Below, piece by piece: positions 24,615 through 33,324 of a stretch of 64,000 nucleotides of DNA. The position numbers were made by a program, and so were the translations under genes. The stretch comes from Phycisphaerae bacterium (lineage in GTDB: Bacteria > Planctomycetota > Phycisphaerae > UBA1845 > UTPLA1), in NCBI GenBank assembly GCA_023150615.1, contig JAKLKO010000001.1, forward strand, positions 419,356 through 483,355, read 5' to 3'. Within the stretch, counting starts at the first letter, position 1. Each line of letters opens with the position of its first letter. The notes beneath the pieces are model-generated. The model was not told the origin of the DNA. It worked only from the letters and a program-made list of their open reading frames with translations, and ran no database searches.

Positions 24615-24788
24615 TTATACCCGAAAATCGGGGCTTCCCGGATCAGGTGTGGGGCTGGTCGGCCAGTCGGTACCGCTCGTCGCCAACGTCGCTTGTTCCC
24701 TCTCGAACAGGGCCTGAATCTGGCGTTGGATGGTTGGGTCCAGCTCCTCGACCGCTTGCACGAACGGTTCGAACGGTGTCCAATCACT
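24615..24788 (-). pseudogene. C-terminal gene fragment cut by repeat R1
   Basis: The minus strand reads TPFEPFVQAVEELDPTIQRQ, then IQALFEREQATLATSG and ends in DFRV at a TAA (24615-24617). Composition looks coding, with amphipathic helices and no stop for at least 55 codons, but no start is present. The frame meets the repeat R1 at 24789, so the gene's 5' part was probably lost when the repeat or its cassette arrived. The family is not recognised. Confidence 0.35.
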
Positions 24789-24925
24789 CCGAGTTTCGTC
24801 GAGAATCAGCCCCTCGGCCCATGTCGGAGGGCTTTTTCTTTGCGCGAGCAGGACTTACGCGCGGCCGCGCGTCTCAATGCAACATGCGAAAATCGTCGAT
24901 TTTCCCGGGGGACGCGAGTGGATCT
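24789..24925 (+). repeat. R-family repeat, copy R1 (5'-truncated), upstream of the SUKH gene
   Basis: Begins CCGAGTTTCGTCGAGAATC and matches R3 (40412-40550) over its length: a CCCTC...GAGGG hairpin followed by CTTTTTC (24811-24837, terminator-like on plus), GCGCGAGCAGGACTTACGC, CGCGTCTCAATGCAAC and the palindrome GAAAATCG-T-CGATTTTC. It lacks the CAGGCGAGTCGCC core found in the other copies. The SUKH gene starts about 115 bases later. A promoter-like TTACGC-17-TGCAAC pair (TACAAT in R3) may drive that gene. Confidence 0.7.
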
Positions 24926-25039
24926 GACACGGCATCCCTGTCCATCGTCGCGTCGCGGGGGCGCGAACTTGGTTGCACGCTGACAGCGCTCGCCGTACTA
25001 TGGGAACGATAGTGGCCCCGCTTCTCAGGATGGAGCACT

Positions 25040-25684
25040 GTGTCCGCGCTCAGGCAAGAGCTTGATCGTATTCTGGCGCATCTGGCACACCGCGGGTTCG
25101 AGACACGAGAGCTCGTCTTCGACCGCCCTGCCCGCCAGCGCGAGGTGGAACGAGTCGAGGGCAAGCTCAGTTTCGAGCTCCCGCCGCGCTTTCGTGAGGT
25201 TCTGCTCACGGTCTCTCGCCGCGTTGGCTTCTGGTGGTTCGCGCCCGACGACGTAAAGTTCCCAGATCCGTTTTGCAGCAACTTCTCCGGGCAGCTCAAG
25301 TGGTCCCTCGAGGACCTCCCGGATTACGAGGAAGCCCGGGCGGAATTGATCGAGAGTGTGTTTCCCAGCGTTGACGATCCCTATGACGTCGTCTGGCATG
25401 ACAAGCTCGCGTTCGCGCCCGTTGGCAACGGAGATTACTTGGCCATTGACTTGTCACCGGCACACTACGAGCAGGTGGTCTATCTAAGTCACGATGACGG
25501 CGAGGGACACGGCTACGTGCTGGCCAACGACTTTGCCGATCTGCTACGCCGTTGGACACCGCTCGCCTGTCCAGGTGCCGAGGACTGGCAATGGCTGCCG
25601 TTCACGCGCGACGGCGAGTCCGGAATCGATCCCGCTTGCGAGAACGCAAGGATTTGGCAACGGCTGCTCGGACTGACACCGTGA
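25040..25684 (+). CDS. SUKH (SMI1/KNR4) family protein
   Basis: 214 residues from a GTG start. The pattern EVERVEGKLSFELPPRFREVLL, followed by the aromatic GFWWFAPDD and later GDYLAIDLSP and VYLSHDDGEGHGYVLANDFADLL, matches the SMI1/KNR4 (SUKH) fold. Bacterial SUKH proteins often act as immunity proteins against polymorphic toxins, but many are orphans. No toxin gene is adjacent. The gene is flanked by repeat copies R1 (upstream) and R2 (76 bases downstream), giving it the look of a single-gene cassette. Confidence 0.75.
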   Translation: MSALRQELDRILAHLAHRGFETRELVFDRPARQREVERVEGKLSFELPPRFREVLLTVSRRVGFWWFAPDDVKFPDPFCSNFSGQLKWSLEDLPDYEEARAELIESVFPSVDDPYDVVWHDKLAFAPVGNGDYLAIDLSPAHYEQVVYLSHDDGEGHGYVLANDFADLLRRWTPLACPGAEDWQWLPFTRDGESGIDPACENARIWQRLLGLTP

Positions 25685-25759
25685 CCGGCGCCCAGGGGGC
25701 TCCACGCGTCGCCCGCCCAGGCTGGCTCGCAGCGAGTTAGAACCCGGCGGCAGCAAGGA

Positions 25760-25860
25760 ACCGTTGCAGGATCGTTTCAATACCAGGCGAGTCGCACCGA
25801 GTTCACCGCGGACGCTTTACAACACTCGCCAGAATGGCGCGGGTTTTGCAAGCTCAGGCC
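25760..25860 (+). repeat. R-family repeat, copy R2, downstream of the SUKH gene
   Basis: Contains CGTTTCAATACCAGGCGAG, then TCGCACCGAGTTCACC, with the inverted core GGCGA-G-TCGC. A perfect hairpin CGCCA-GAA-TGGCG followed by CGGGTTTTGC (about 25829-25850) looks like a Rho-independent terminator for the SUKH gene. The preceding GGAACCGTTGCAGGATCG resembles the bases before copy R5 (GGAACCGCTGCCAGACCG), so the homology extends upstream of the core. Confidence 0.6.
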
Positions 25861-25925
25861 GACGGGGCGCGGCCCGGTGGTTACCACGACGCTCAGTGCC
25901 GTGGCCGCTGTCTATAATCGTTCCG

Positions 25926-26366
25926 ATGGCCGTCCAAGTTACCGTGCGCGAATCGTTGTTCGTTCCCGCGCCCCCCGCGCGTGTGTGGGATTATACCCAG
26001 GATTATGAGTGCCGATGCGACTGGGATTCATCGATCGTCGAAGCGCGAGTGACCGCCTTGGCGCCTCGGCGCATGGTGGCGGTCCGCTGCCGGGGCGGCA
26101 TGCGGTGCACGTTCCGCTACAAAGCCGATGAACGCCCGCGTCGAACCTCGGTTGCGATGGTGGATGTCCGTTCCCGGCTCATCGAGGGCGGCGGCGGGGC
26201 ATGGCGCTACGAAGAGGCGCCTGGGGGTACGCTCTGGACACAGGTCAACACGCTTCGATTCCGCGGCGGCTTGTCCGTCCGCGTGTTGCGCCCCTTGCTC
26301 AAGTGGTGGCTGCACCGCCAGACTCGGCGTGCGATGCGGCGAGCGCGCGATCGTATCGATCGATGA
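25926..26366 (+). CDS. SRPBCC-family (START/Bet v 1-like) protein
   Basis: 146 residues starting MAVQVTVRESLFVPAPPARVWDYTQDY, the usual first strand and helix of the SRPBCC fold, with a later strand of the type GGTLWTQVNTLRFRGG and a final amphipathic helix. These proteins bind hydrophobic ligands, and no specific ligand is implied. The start at 25926 is chosen because upstream codons are part of repeat R2. The C-terminal MRRARDRIDR joins directly to a transposase remnant, so the last residues may not be original. Confidence 0.7.
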   Translation: MAVQVTVRESLFVPAPPARVWDYTQDYECRCDWDSSIVEARVTALAPRRMVAVRCRGGMRCTFRYKADERPRRTSVAMVDVRSRLIEGGGGAWRYEEAPGGTLWTQVNTLRFRGGLSVRVLRPLLKWWLHRQTRRAMRRARDRIDR

Positions 26367-26688
26367 GCGGCGTTGGCGGATCGAGGTGTTGTTCAAGGAA
26401 CTGGAAGGCGACCTGGGACTGGGCGATTACCCGGTGCTGAGCCACCGGGGCATCGTGCATCACCTGCACGTCTGCGGCCGGGTTCATCGGATGCTGACCC
26501 ACCCCGGCATGGACGCCGTCGGTGCACAAGCCAGGAAGGCGAATACGGAAGTCGCGCTGCCGTCCCTGAGCCACCGTCTCGCAGCGCTTCGCGCCGCCCT
26601 CCGGCACGATCAACTGGAAAGGCTGCTCCGCCATGAGAACGACCATCGACTACGTCGCAAACTCGAAAATTACTTGCTGGCCGCGTGA
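26359..26688 (+). pseudogene. C-terminal remnant of a DDE transposase
   Basis: The frame reads IDERRWRIEVLFKELEGDLG, then LGDYPVLSHRGIVHHLHVCG and ends KLENYLLAA. WRIEVLFKELKG-type sequence carries the final catalytic Glu region of IS4-superfamily DDE transposases, followed by the usual helical tail. The N-terminal two thirds with both catalytic Asp residues are absent. It starts just before the SRPBCC stop in another frame. No terminal inverted repeats could be matched, so the insertion sequence is no longer mobile. Confidence 0.8.
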
Positions 26689-26780
26689 GAAACGCTCAGA
26701 TCGAGCCATAATGCGGGCCTCAGGTAGAATATGCCCACGCCCCGAATTACGCCCGGCGGTGGGAAAAGGTCCTCTCGATC

Positions 26781-27347
26781 ATGACGACCTACGAGCCGAA
26801 CGATCAAGAACTCGTGGCGGCTGCGAACGGCGGCGATGAGGCCGCGTTTGCGATCTTGTGCCGCCGCTACCTCCCCAATGCATATAACGTTGCATTTGGA
26901 ATCCTCGCCGGTTTTCCGGATGCCAGAGGCCAGGCCGAAGACGCGGTCCAGATCACTTTGACTGGGTTCGGGGAGATGTTCCCCGGCTTTCCGCACTCTG
27001 ACTCGCCCCGGCAAGCTGTTATCAAGCTGGCCGTCCGAGCGGCGCGCGGGCTCCGGGACAAGGCCCGCCGACGGCGCGAATACGCCGAGGTTGTCGACCC
27101 GCCTGCCCCGCCGAGCGTCGAACCCGATCCGTTGCTCCGAGACCTCGTGCGCGCCGCCGTCGAGTCGTTGTCCGACGCCCTGCGTGACGTGGTGGTCCTG
27201 CGATACTGGCGATCCCTCAGCTACGAGGAAATCGCCGAGGCGCTCGACATTCCTCTCGGCACGGTGAGATCCCGCCTGTATTTGGCCGCCAAGGTCCTGC
27301 GGGACGACCCCCGCCTGAAGGGCCTGGAGGGCCTGAACTGCGAATGA
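26781..27347 (+). CDS. ECF-type RNA polymerase sigma factor
   Basis: 188 residues: region 2 (GDEAAFAILCRRYLPNAYNVAFGIL...GQAEDAVQITLTGF) and region 4 (LSDALRDVVVLRYWRSLSYE EIAEALDIPLGTVRSRLYLA) are both complete, and no region 3 is present, as in ECF sigmas. It should direct transcription of a small regulon in response to an envelope signal. The following gene, 112 bases on, encodes a membrane protein with a cytosolic N-terminus and periplasmic TPRs that could be its anti-sigma partner. Confidence 0.9.
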   Translation: MTTYEPNDQELVAAANGGDEAAFAILCRRYLPNAYNVAFGILAGFPDARGQAEDAVQITLTGFGEMFPGFPHSDSPRQAVIKLAVRAARGLRDKARRRREYAEVVDPPAPPSVEPDPLLRDLVRAAVESLSDALRDVVVLRYWRSLSYEEIAEALDIPLGTVRSRLYLAAKVLRDDPRLKGLEGLNCE

Positions 27348-27424
27348 CCAAGCCGGACAGATCTGGCGACCGCATCGGCCGAGGGCAGGTGGCGAGAATC
27401 CGAATTCCAGTGAACTTTTTAGGG

Positions 27425-27459
27425 TTGACGCGCCCTGTAGGAATGTAAGAAGGCAACGA
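27425..27459 (+). promoter_or_regulatory. Possible promoter and leader before the TPR membrane gene
   Basis: The gap holds GTGAACTTTTTAGGG then TTGACG (27425-27430). A strong AAGAAGG ribosome site lies seven bases before the ATG at 27460. TTGACG resembles a housekeeping -35, but no good -10 follows at 17 bases. TGAAC could instead be an ECF -35 element. Either would make the TPR gene separately regulated from the sigma gene. Confidence 0.25.
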
Positions 27460-29082
27460 ATGGAGCCCCAACGCCCTGGCGACCCATCGGAACCCCTTGT
27501 CCCCGAGGCCCTTCGGAGGGAATTGGCACGCCTCTTCGACGAGCCTGCCCCGATTCCGCCGGATCGCCAAGAAACGATCGTCGAAGCAGCCATCGAGCGC
27601 TTCCGCGCGCAGAAGCGCACAGGGCGGCTCGCTCGACGGCCGATTCTCGCCCTTTCAGACAGGGGCGTTGCCTTGTTTCGATCAGCGGTGATGCCCCTAG
27701 CCCGGCATTGGCGAGTTGGCGTCGGCGGGTTGGCGGTCGCGGCAGCCCTTCTGCTCGCGATCGGGTCGTTCTGGCGAACTCCGTCCGCGCTCGCAGACAT
27801 GTACGTCGATGCGGCCAACGCCGGCGCGGCGTGGTTCCGGCTGGTGGGGTCCGTCGCCTTCGTGCTCGATCTGGATTCTCCGGAGGGCAGGGCCCGATTT
27901 GCCGACCTGGAACGCCGACGGCTCGAGAGGGACCGACTGCGAGAATTCGTCGCCGACAAGAGCAAGGACAACCTAACTCCGTTTTGCCTGGCCTGGCAGG
28001 CGTACTACTGCGATCTCCGCGACCTCGGCGTGCGCGACGCGGCGATTCGCGAGGTCGAGGCCGCGGTGGAATTCGCACGGTCTCAAGAGCGCCCGAAATG
28101 GCTGAGCATCTTCCTCGACGGGAAAGCGAACGTCTATCTGGCATTCGGCGAGTATGCGACCGCACGCGAGGCCTACGAGGAGTCGATCCGTCTCCGCCGC
28201 GCGGACGACAATACGTCATGGCCAGAGGATCCGCATTACGGCGAGCCGGGCTACGAAGGCCACATGGCGTGGGGCATCGCGCCGATGTACCTGCGGCTGA
28301 TGCGCCTTGAGATGGCGGAGGGCAACCTGATCGGGGCCCGCGAGCAATTCGCCGCCGCCGAGCGGGCCATGGCGCAGCGCATCAGGACGACGTGCGAATT
28401 GAACGGTGTGCAACTCCCTCTTCCCCCGGGAGCGGGCAGGGGTGAGGGCCGAGCCGGCCAGTCAATGTGGGAACTCTGGCAGGCCCTGCCGCACGAGTTC
28501 CGCGAGCCGAAGCACCATTACACGGCCGACGAACTCAAGGCGTGGTCCGCGCTCTACGCGCCCGACGTTTCGCTACCCGCCTGGGTGCGGACCGTTCTCT
28601 ATCATGAGGCCTTGCTTCTCCGTGCCGAGGAAGATTATGCCGGAGCGCAGCTCGCCCTCGATCGGGCCGGCCAGGTGCCTGACTACCCCGATTCCGGCGA
28701 GTTCCCCCTGCCATTCCTCGAAGGACTCGAAGCGGCCCGGCTGGCGATCGCACGCAAGGAATATGCCGCGGCGCTGCGGTCGGTCAAGGCGGCCCGCGCC
28801 TTCATCCTCCGCGGCCCCGGCCAAGCGACTGCCGTCCGCCCGCCTGTCAACGAGCTTCCACTCAAGCCCCTCCAGTCCGCAGAACTGGACGCCCTCGAAG
28901 CGACCGCCCTTCTGGCCACCAACCCCAACGATCCCCGCGGCCGCGAGCTGATCCACCGCGCAGTCCGCGTCGTCAAGAAGCTCGCTTCCGGCATGCCGGA
29001 GGCCCGCCGCGAGGCGTTCATGAAACAATTCGAACCTTGGCAAAAGCTGGCGGATGAAGTAGTACGGAGGAGCAACCGATGA
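27460..29082 (+). CDS. Single-pass membrane protein with anti-sigma-like N-terminus and periplasmic TPR region
   Basis: 540 residues: a cytosolic region of about 85 residues, one membrane helix (about 86-103, VGVGGLAVAAALLLAIGSFW), then helical TPR-like repeats (for example REVEAAVEFARSQERPKWLS and YLAFGEYATAREAYEESIRL). The layout, directly after an ECF sigma gene, fits an anti-sigma or sensor protein, but no zinc anti-sigma motif (HxxxCxxC) is seen. About residues 319-330 (LPLPPGAGRGEG) come from a palindromic repeat inserted in frame at 28414-28448. The stop overlaps the next start (ATGA). Confidence 0.7.
   Translation: MEPQRPGDPSEPLVPEALRRELARLFDEPAPIPPDRQETIVEAAIERFRAQKRTGRLARRPILALSDRGVALFRSAVMPLARHWRVGVGGLAVAAALLLAIGSFWRTPSALADMYVDAANAGAAWFRLVGSVAFVLDLDSPEGRARFADLERRRLERDRLREFVADKSKDNLTPFCLAWQAYYCDLRDLGVRDAAIREVEAAVEFARSQERPKWLSIFLDGKANVYLAFGEYATAREAYEESIRLRRADDNTSWPEDPHYGEPGYEGHMAWGIAPMYLRLMRLEMAEGNLIGAREQFAAAERAMAQRIRTTCELNGVQLPLPPGAGRGEGRAGQSMWELWQALPHEFREPKHHYTADELKAWSALYAPDVSLPAWVRTVLYHEALLLRAEEDYAGAQLALDRAGQVPDYPDSGEFPLPFLEGLEAARLAIARKEYAAALRSVKAARAFILRGPGQATAVRPPVNELPLKPLQSAELDALEATALLATNPNDPRGRELIHRAVRVVKKLASGMPEARREAFMKQFEPWQKLADEVVRRSNR
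28414..28448. repeat. Palindromic C/G-rich interspersed repeat inside a coding region
   Basis: CTCCCTCTTCCCCCGGGAGC followed by GGGCAGGGGTGAGGG: outer arms CCCTC/GAGGG and inner CCCC/GGGG pair up. The form CCCTC-n-CCCCGGGAG-n-GGGGTGAGGG resembles a short palindromic repeat widespread in intergenic DNA of many bacteria. Here it is 35 bases long and is read through in frame in the TPR membrane protein. Confidence 0.6.
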
Positions 29083-32000
29083 ATAGGGTGCATGTTGCTG
29101 TCGTTGCCGCGCTGTTTCTTCCCAATCAAGCGATTGGACAGCAGCCCGATCTGATTCCTCAATCCATCACCTGCACGGACTGTGGTGCGAACAACACCGT
29201 TCAGCCTGGGCATTACTATAGCGTAACCTACCAAGTCCGGAACGGCGGCACTGGTACGGCCTCGGTGTCGGGAGGGTGGAACGATTGTATTCATCTTTCG
29301 CGCAATACGACCTACAACGATGGGGACGATATCGGCGGCCCGTGCAGAAACAAGAACAACGTAGCGGCGGGTGCCACGTACAGCCAATCAGTGGCCGCAG
29401 GCGAGTCGGACGCGGTGTTCATTCCGAACGGCTGGCCTGCGGGAACTTCGTATCTGCTGCTGAAGGCGGATGCGCCGAATTTCTTGTCGGAGTCAAACGA
29501 GTCAAACAACCTCTACTCGTTGCAAATAACGGTGCAGGCTCCGATTCAGTATGGGTCCGTGGCTGGAACCGTGAAGGACGCGAACTCCCATCTGGGCATT
29601 CCGAACGCCGCCGTGGCGCTGACCGGCAACAACAATTACAACACGACGACGGACGGCAACGGCAACTTCTCCTTTGGCAGCAACAACATCGTGACGGGGT
29701 CGTACACGATCACTGCATCGGCCACGAATTACAATTCCGTCAATCAAACGGGCTTTCCCGTCAACGCGAACCAGACGAGTTACTGGTATCCGGAACTCCT
29801 TTCGACTCAGCAGATCGTTGCCACTCCCGTTGTCGCCCCGGCCTCCGGCAATTACACCGGCTCCGTTTCCGTCACCATTACCTGTGCCACGTCCGGCGCG
29901 ACGATCCGCTACACCACCGACGGCTCGGACCCGACCGGCAGCTCGCCGGTTTATCCGTCTGGTGGGTTCTCGATCCCCGGTCCGACAACGGTCACAGTCA
30001 AGGCGCGCGGGTACAAAGCTGGCTACGTCGATAGCGCCGTCGGCTCGGCAACGTATGTGATCGCGGCAACTCCCGATTCAACTCCACCGTCTATTACAAT
30101 CACATCCCCAACGGCCAGTTCCACGTACACGACGAACACTGCGGCCCTGGACATCGCGGGCACGGCCTCGGACAACGTTGGAGTCACCCAAGTCGTTTGG
30201 TCGAACGACCGCGGCGGTAGTGGGATTTGCGCAGGCACTACATCGTGGTCAAAGACTGGCATCCAGCTCCAGCCGGGCCAAAACGTTATCACAGTAACGG
30301 CGCGAGATGTGGCTAACAATACAGGAACCGACGTACTGACCATTACCCGCAACACTACTGAGTCGTTGGATTCCGTAATCAGTCGGTATCGTCAGTCCGG
30401 CGAGAGCTGGTTACTGTCGTCAACTTATTTCCTGGAGCAACGGTACTACCGGTGGATTCTATTCTACGTGCCCCGCGGTACTGATCCGCCTGCCACAGGC
30501 GCATCGATCCTTCATTTATTCGCCGATCTTACACCTCACGGCGCAGCGGAAGGGCAGGGAGTCGTTCTGCGTACCTACGCGGGGACCCCTTACCTCCGCA
30601 AGGCAGTCTTGGTTCGTGGCTCGACCTCCGATGCGGTCGTCGAATCCGATCCGGTGTGGCATCACAGAGCAGTGCGCGCCCTCTGCGCCGAAATTATCTG
30701 TCGCGACATTGAAAGAGATCAGACCCCCTTCGATGATACAATTTTCGTCCACCTTGTAGGTGACGACACTCTTGCCTCCTACAGTGCAGCCGCAAACTCG
30801 CTTTTGTGGCCGCCGATCCTTCTGCCCAGTCTGCCTGATATTGGACCGGCAAAAGAGTATGAGCGGCGCATAGCTCTCCTCGTCCCAAGTAGTGATCGGT
30901 ATTTATCCAGTCTGCTTCCGATTCCTCTGAGTTCAGCAGATAATGAGCTTCGATGGATCGACTCGATCATTGCTGACTCCAAAGTCCTGCCCCTATCGGT
31001 ATCGCGATTCTTCTCGCAAATCGACGACCTCTATCCGGGCTGGCGAAGTGCCGGTCGTCGTGCCTACCGAGTTGCCACCTTGAATAGCATCTCGGAAAGT
31101 TCCCGGAATATGCTGCAAACACTGGCCTTGTCGGCGTCCGACGATCTTCTACTGGCCGAGAGTTTGCGAGGAACGGCGGAGTTTCACGCTGGCCTTGCCC
31201 AAAGCCTATTGTCCCAAACAGTGTTCTTTGCCAATGATTTTGCCTTTGACGCTCTTTGGCAGATCGCGCTCCAGCAAGGCCGGCGATTCACAGTACACCT
31301 TGCGACCGCCATTGTTACAGGAGGACGCTGGTCGGGACAGCTAACACTAAGCCAAGGCGTCGCGTTGCACGCGCTGCTAGGGACCGTCAACAAAGTGGTT
31401 CTTGCAGTAGCCTTAGGACAGTTGATTGCCGACTTTCTCTGGGACCCCTCGGGTAGCTATGATCACGTGCGCAATCTGAATTTTTCTGCCGACCTGCTGA
31501 AGCGATTGGGGCTGCTCGAAATCCGAGAGAGTCAGGGGCTGATAGGAGAGGCCGCAGCCGGCGCTTTATCCGAGGATAGAGTTGATCGTATCTGGTTCTT
31601 GCGCGCCCTTCAGCTCCAACTCGCGGCGTCAACACGACAAGAGTACTACGGCGCATTTCATACGGGGTTGCTGTTGGGACCAATCGTGGAAGTTCTTGAT
31701 CCGTCGAGAGTAGTCGATCTTGACCGTGCCAGCTTTGAACAATTTGCGATAAAGGCCTTGGCGGACAGCTATGGTCGTGATCTTGAAGCGGAAATGGGCA
31801 ACCTCACGCGCGCTGCATTGGTGCAGGACGGACCGCGCATTGCTGTGACGTCGCTATGCGTGCCTCCAGGAGCTGGAGTAGTGTCAATTTCGCCACAAAA
31901 AGACTACTATTCTGCTGGGGAATCAATTACCGTGAGCGCAGTGGCGTCCCCTGGTTTCTTCGTCGCCTATCGTTCTGGGCAACCGTGGTCAGGCGACGCT

Positions 32001-32471
32001 GTAGCAATCGTGCTATCGGGTAACCTGGAAATCCCCGTTAAGTTTGCGCCCGTGACGGAGACGACATTCACATTGGCGACCAGCGTGGTCGGCGGGCACG
32101 GGGTTGTCTATCCGGCAACGGCCAACTTTAAGGGCGGCATTCGCGTTCAGGTTAATGCGTATCCTGAAATCGGGTTTAAGGTTGGCCGGTGGATGGGTTT
32201 GCATGAGGGCGACGGTGACACCGCCGCCGGTGGTGTTGCAACCGTTAACATAACCAGAAACAAGTCGATTTCGGTCGAGTTCGCACCGCTCGTCAACCTA
32301 GCACAGGAGACGGAGCCACCCGCGGACGATTCGGTTCCACCGGACAATAGATGTACGGTTAGTCTATGCGGCGTCTGCGTCGTGCCGGGAGCGATGTTAG
32401 GCGTTGTGGGCATCATCGGCATAAAGCACAAGTATCGGCGACGCCGAGTCGGACGAGTTCACAATCACTGA
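29079..32471 (+). CDS. Large secreted multidomain surface protein with CGxC-type C-terminal anchor
   Basis: 1130 residues. Signal peptide (1-20), CARDB-like domain (about 22-150: PDLIPQSITC...VRNGGTGTASV), carboxypeptidase-regulatory-like domain (about 158-240), chitobiase C-terminal-like domain (about 255-330: SGATIRYTTDGSDPTGSSPV), Ig-like glucodextranase-B-type domain (about 335-425), a long alpha-helical region of unknown fold (about 430-925), InlB-type B-repeats (about 935-1080), and a tail RCTVSLCGVCVVPGAMLGVV plus RRRR. The tail looks like a Cys-motif/hydrophobic/basic sorting signal. It overlaps the TPR protein by four bases, so the sigma factor and TPR protein probably control it. 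The family of the central region is not recognised. Confidence 0.78.
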   Translation: MNRVHVAVVAALFLPNQAIGQQPDLIPQSITCTDCGANNTVQPGHYYSVTYQVRNGGTGTASVSGGWNDCIHLSRNTTYNDGDDIGGPCRNKNNVAAGATYSQSVAAGESDAVFIPNGWPAGTSYLLLKADAPNFLSESNESNNLYSLQITVQAPIQYGSVAGTVKDANSHLGIPNAAVALTGNNNYNTTTDGNGNFSFGSNNIVTGSYTITASATNYNSVNQTGFPVNANQTSYWYPELLSTQQIVATPVVAPASGNYTGSVSVTITCATSGATIRYTTDGSDPTGSSPVYPSGGFSIPGPTTVTVKARGYKAGYVDSAVGSATYVIAATPDSTPPSITITSPTASSTYTTNTAALDIAGTASDNVGVTQVVWSNDRGGSGICAGTTSWSKTGIQLQPGQNVITVTARDVANNTGTDVLTITRNTTESLDSVISRYRQSGESWLLSSTYFLEQRYYRWILFYVPRGTDPPATGASILHLFADLTPHGAAEGQGVVLRTYAGTPYLRKAVLVRGSTSDAVVESDPVWHHRAVRALCAEIICRDIERDQTPFDDTIFVHLVGDDTLASYSAAANSLLWPPILLPSLPDIGPAKEYERRIALLVPSSDRYLSSLLPIPLSSADNELRWIDSIIADSKVLPLSVSRFFSQIDDLYPGWRSAGRRAYRVATLNSISESSRNMLQTLALSASDDLLLAESLRGTAEFHAGLAQSLLSQTVFFANDFAFDALWQIALQQGRRFTVHLATAIVTGGRWSGQLTLSQGVALHALLGTVNKVVLAVALGQLIADFLWDPSGSYDHVRNLNFSADLLKRLGLLEIRESQGLIGEAAAGALSEDRVDRIWFLRALQLQLAASTRQEYYGAFHTGLLLGPIVEVLDPSRVVDLDRASFEQFAIKALADSYGRDLEAEMGNLTRAALVQDGPRIAVTSLCVPPGAGVVSISPQKDYYSAGESITVSAVASPGFFVAYRSGQPWSGDAVAIVLSGNLEIPVKFAPVTETTFTLATSVVGGHGVVYPATANFKGGIRVQVNAYPEIGFKVGRWMGLHEGDGDTAAGGVATVNITRNKSISVEFAPLVNLAQETEPPADDSVPPDNRCTVSLCGVCVVPGAMLGVVGIIGIKHKYRRRRVGRVHNH

Positions 32472-32488
32472 GTTTGGGCAACGGAGAG

Positions 32489-32758
32489 TCAGTGGCGTTT
32501 TCTTGCGGGCTCGATTAGCTTAATTGCCGCTTGTCGTTGCTCGGGGCGGATGGCGAGGCCGAGGAAGACGATGATACGGTCGGCGTGGGAGGTGGGGTCG
32601 GCGAGGAGGTCTTGGTAGCGAATCGTCAGGAGCGCGGCGCCCGGCGCGCCTGACGAATGCACCGCGGCGGTGAGGGCGTCGATCTTGGTCAAGCCGCCGC
32701 GTTTGGCGGCGTCAAGGGCGCGTTGAAGTTTCTCACACTGCTCAGGCGTGGCGCGGAG
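32489..32758 (-). pseudogene. C-terminal sulfotransferase-like fragment
   Basis: The open frame (no stop from 32758 down to 32489) contains LLTIRYQDLLADPTSHADRI and VFLGL, the typical RYEDLLADP...FLGL segment near the C-terminus of PAPS-dependent sulfotransferases, which lines the 3'-phosphate binding site. The N-terminal PSB loop is absent and a TAG stands just upstream (32759-32761). It is therefore a leftover 3' end of a gene. Confidence 0.5.
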
Positions 32759-32856
32759 CTAGCCGCAGGCGTTGGCTGTGGGCATGCACACGGGATTCCG
32801 ACGCCGGCGAGGCCCGATGCCGCGGATTCGCCACGATAGACTCGTCGGCGTCGGGT

Positions 32857-33137
32857 TCAAGCCTCTTGAATCGAACCCGGCCGCGCCCTGATTGCTACGG
32901 CTTCGTCATCCGGCTCGAAGATCGCCGCCTCTTCGCGCTCCAGTTTGGCAATCTCCTTCTCCACGCCCGGAAGGGCAGCCTTCGCGTGTTCGGCGGCCCG
33001 CCGGTCAAGTCGGCGTCAAGGATGTGGGCCAGTTCGTGCAGGACGACGCCGAAGATCGCCGGCCCGAAGGCCCGCCGGCGTGAGGACCAATCGCGATGCG
33101 CCAATGCCTCCGAAATCGCCGTGGGATCGACAATCAT
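32857..33137 (-). pseudogene. Frameshifted metalloprotease-like fragment (HELAH)
   Basis: From an ATG at 33137 the frame reads MIVDPTAISEALAHRDWSSR and then FGVVLHELAHILDADL with a zinc-protease HExxH motif. After TGGPPN it becomes low-quality, while another frame becomes coding-like from about 33010 (RAAEHAKAALPGVEKEIAKL, then EREEAAIFEPDDEAV) to a stop at 32857. A one-base frameshift near 33010 explains both. Such HELAH proteins occur on mobile elements. Intact function is unlikely. Confidence 0.45.
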
Positions 33138-33156
33138 TGCCGGGCCGCGGCCGTGC

Positions 33157-33324
33157 CTACCGGCCGAGCCGCTCCAGCGTCGGCCGCAGAATCAGGTCCA
33201 AATGCTGTGTCGTTAGTCCAGCCTGCCCGTCGGCGACTCGCGGTTCGAGCCCGAGCGGCACCATGACCACATCGGATTCCGCGTCGTCGCCATCCGCCGC
33301 TGACCGGCGGCGCCGCGTTTCCAT
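33157..33324 (-). CDS. Short hypothetical protein upstream of the HELAH fragment
   Basis: 55 codons from ATG 33324: METRRRRSAADGDDAESDVV, then MVPLGLEPRVADGQAGLTTQ and a helical end. Composition is balanced, and it sits 19 bases before the HELAH fragment in the same direction, so the two may once have been one operon. No family is recognised, and it could itself be a remnant. Confidence 0.3.
   Translation of the reverse strand: METRRRRSAADGDDAESDVVMVPLGLEPRVADGQAGLTTQHLDLILRPTLERLGR

Noticed and set aside
25764-25925. Upstream extension of the SRPBCC protein to 25764
   Set aside because: The extra codons are translated repeat R2, and the family's first strand begins at 25926.
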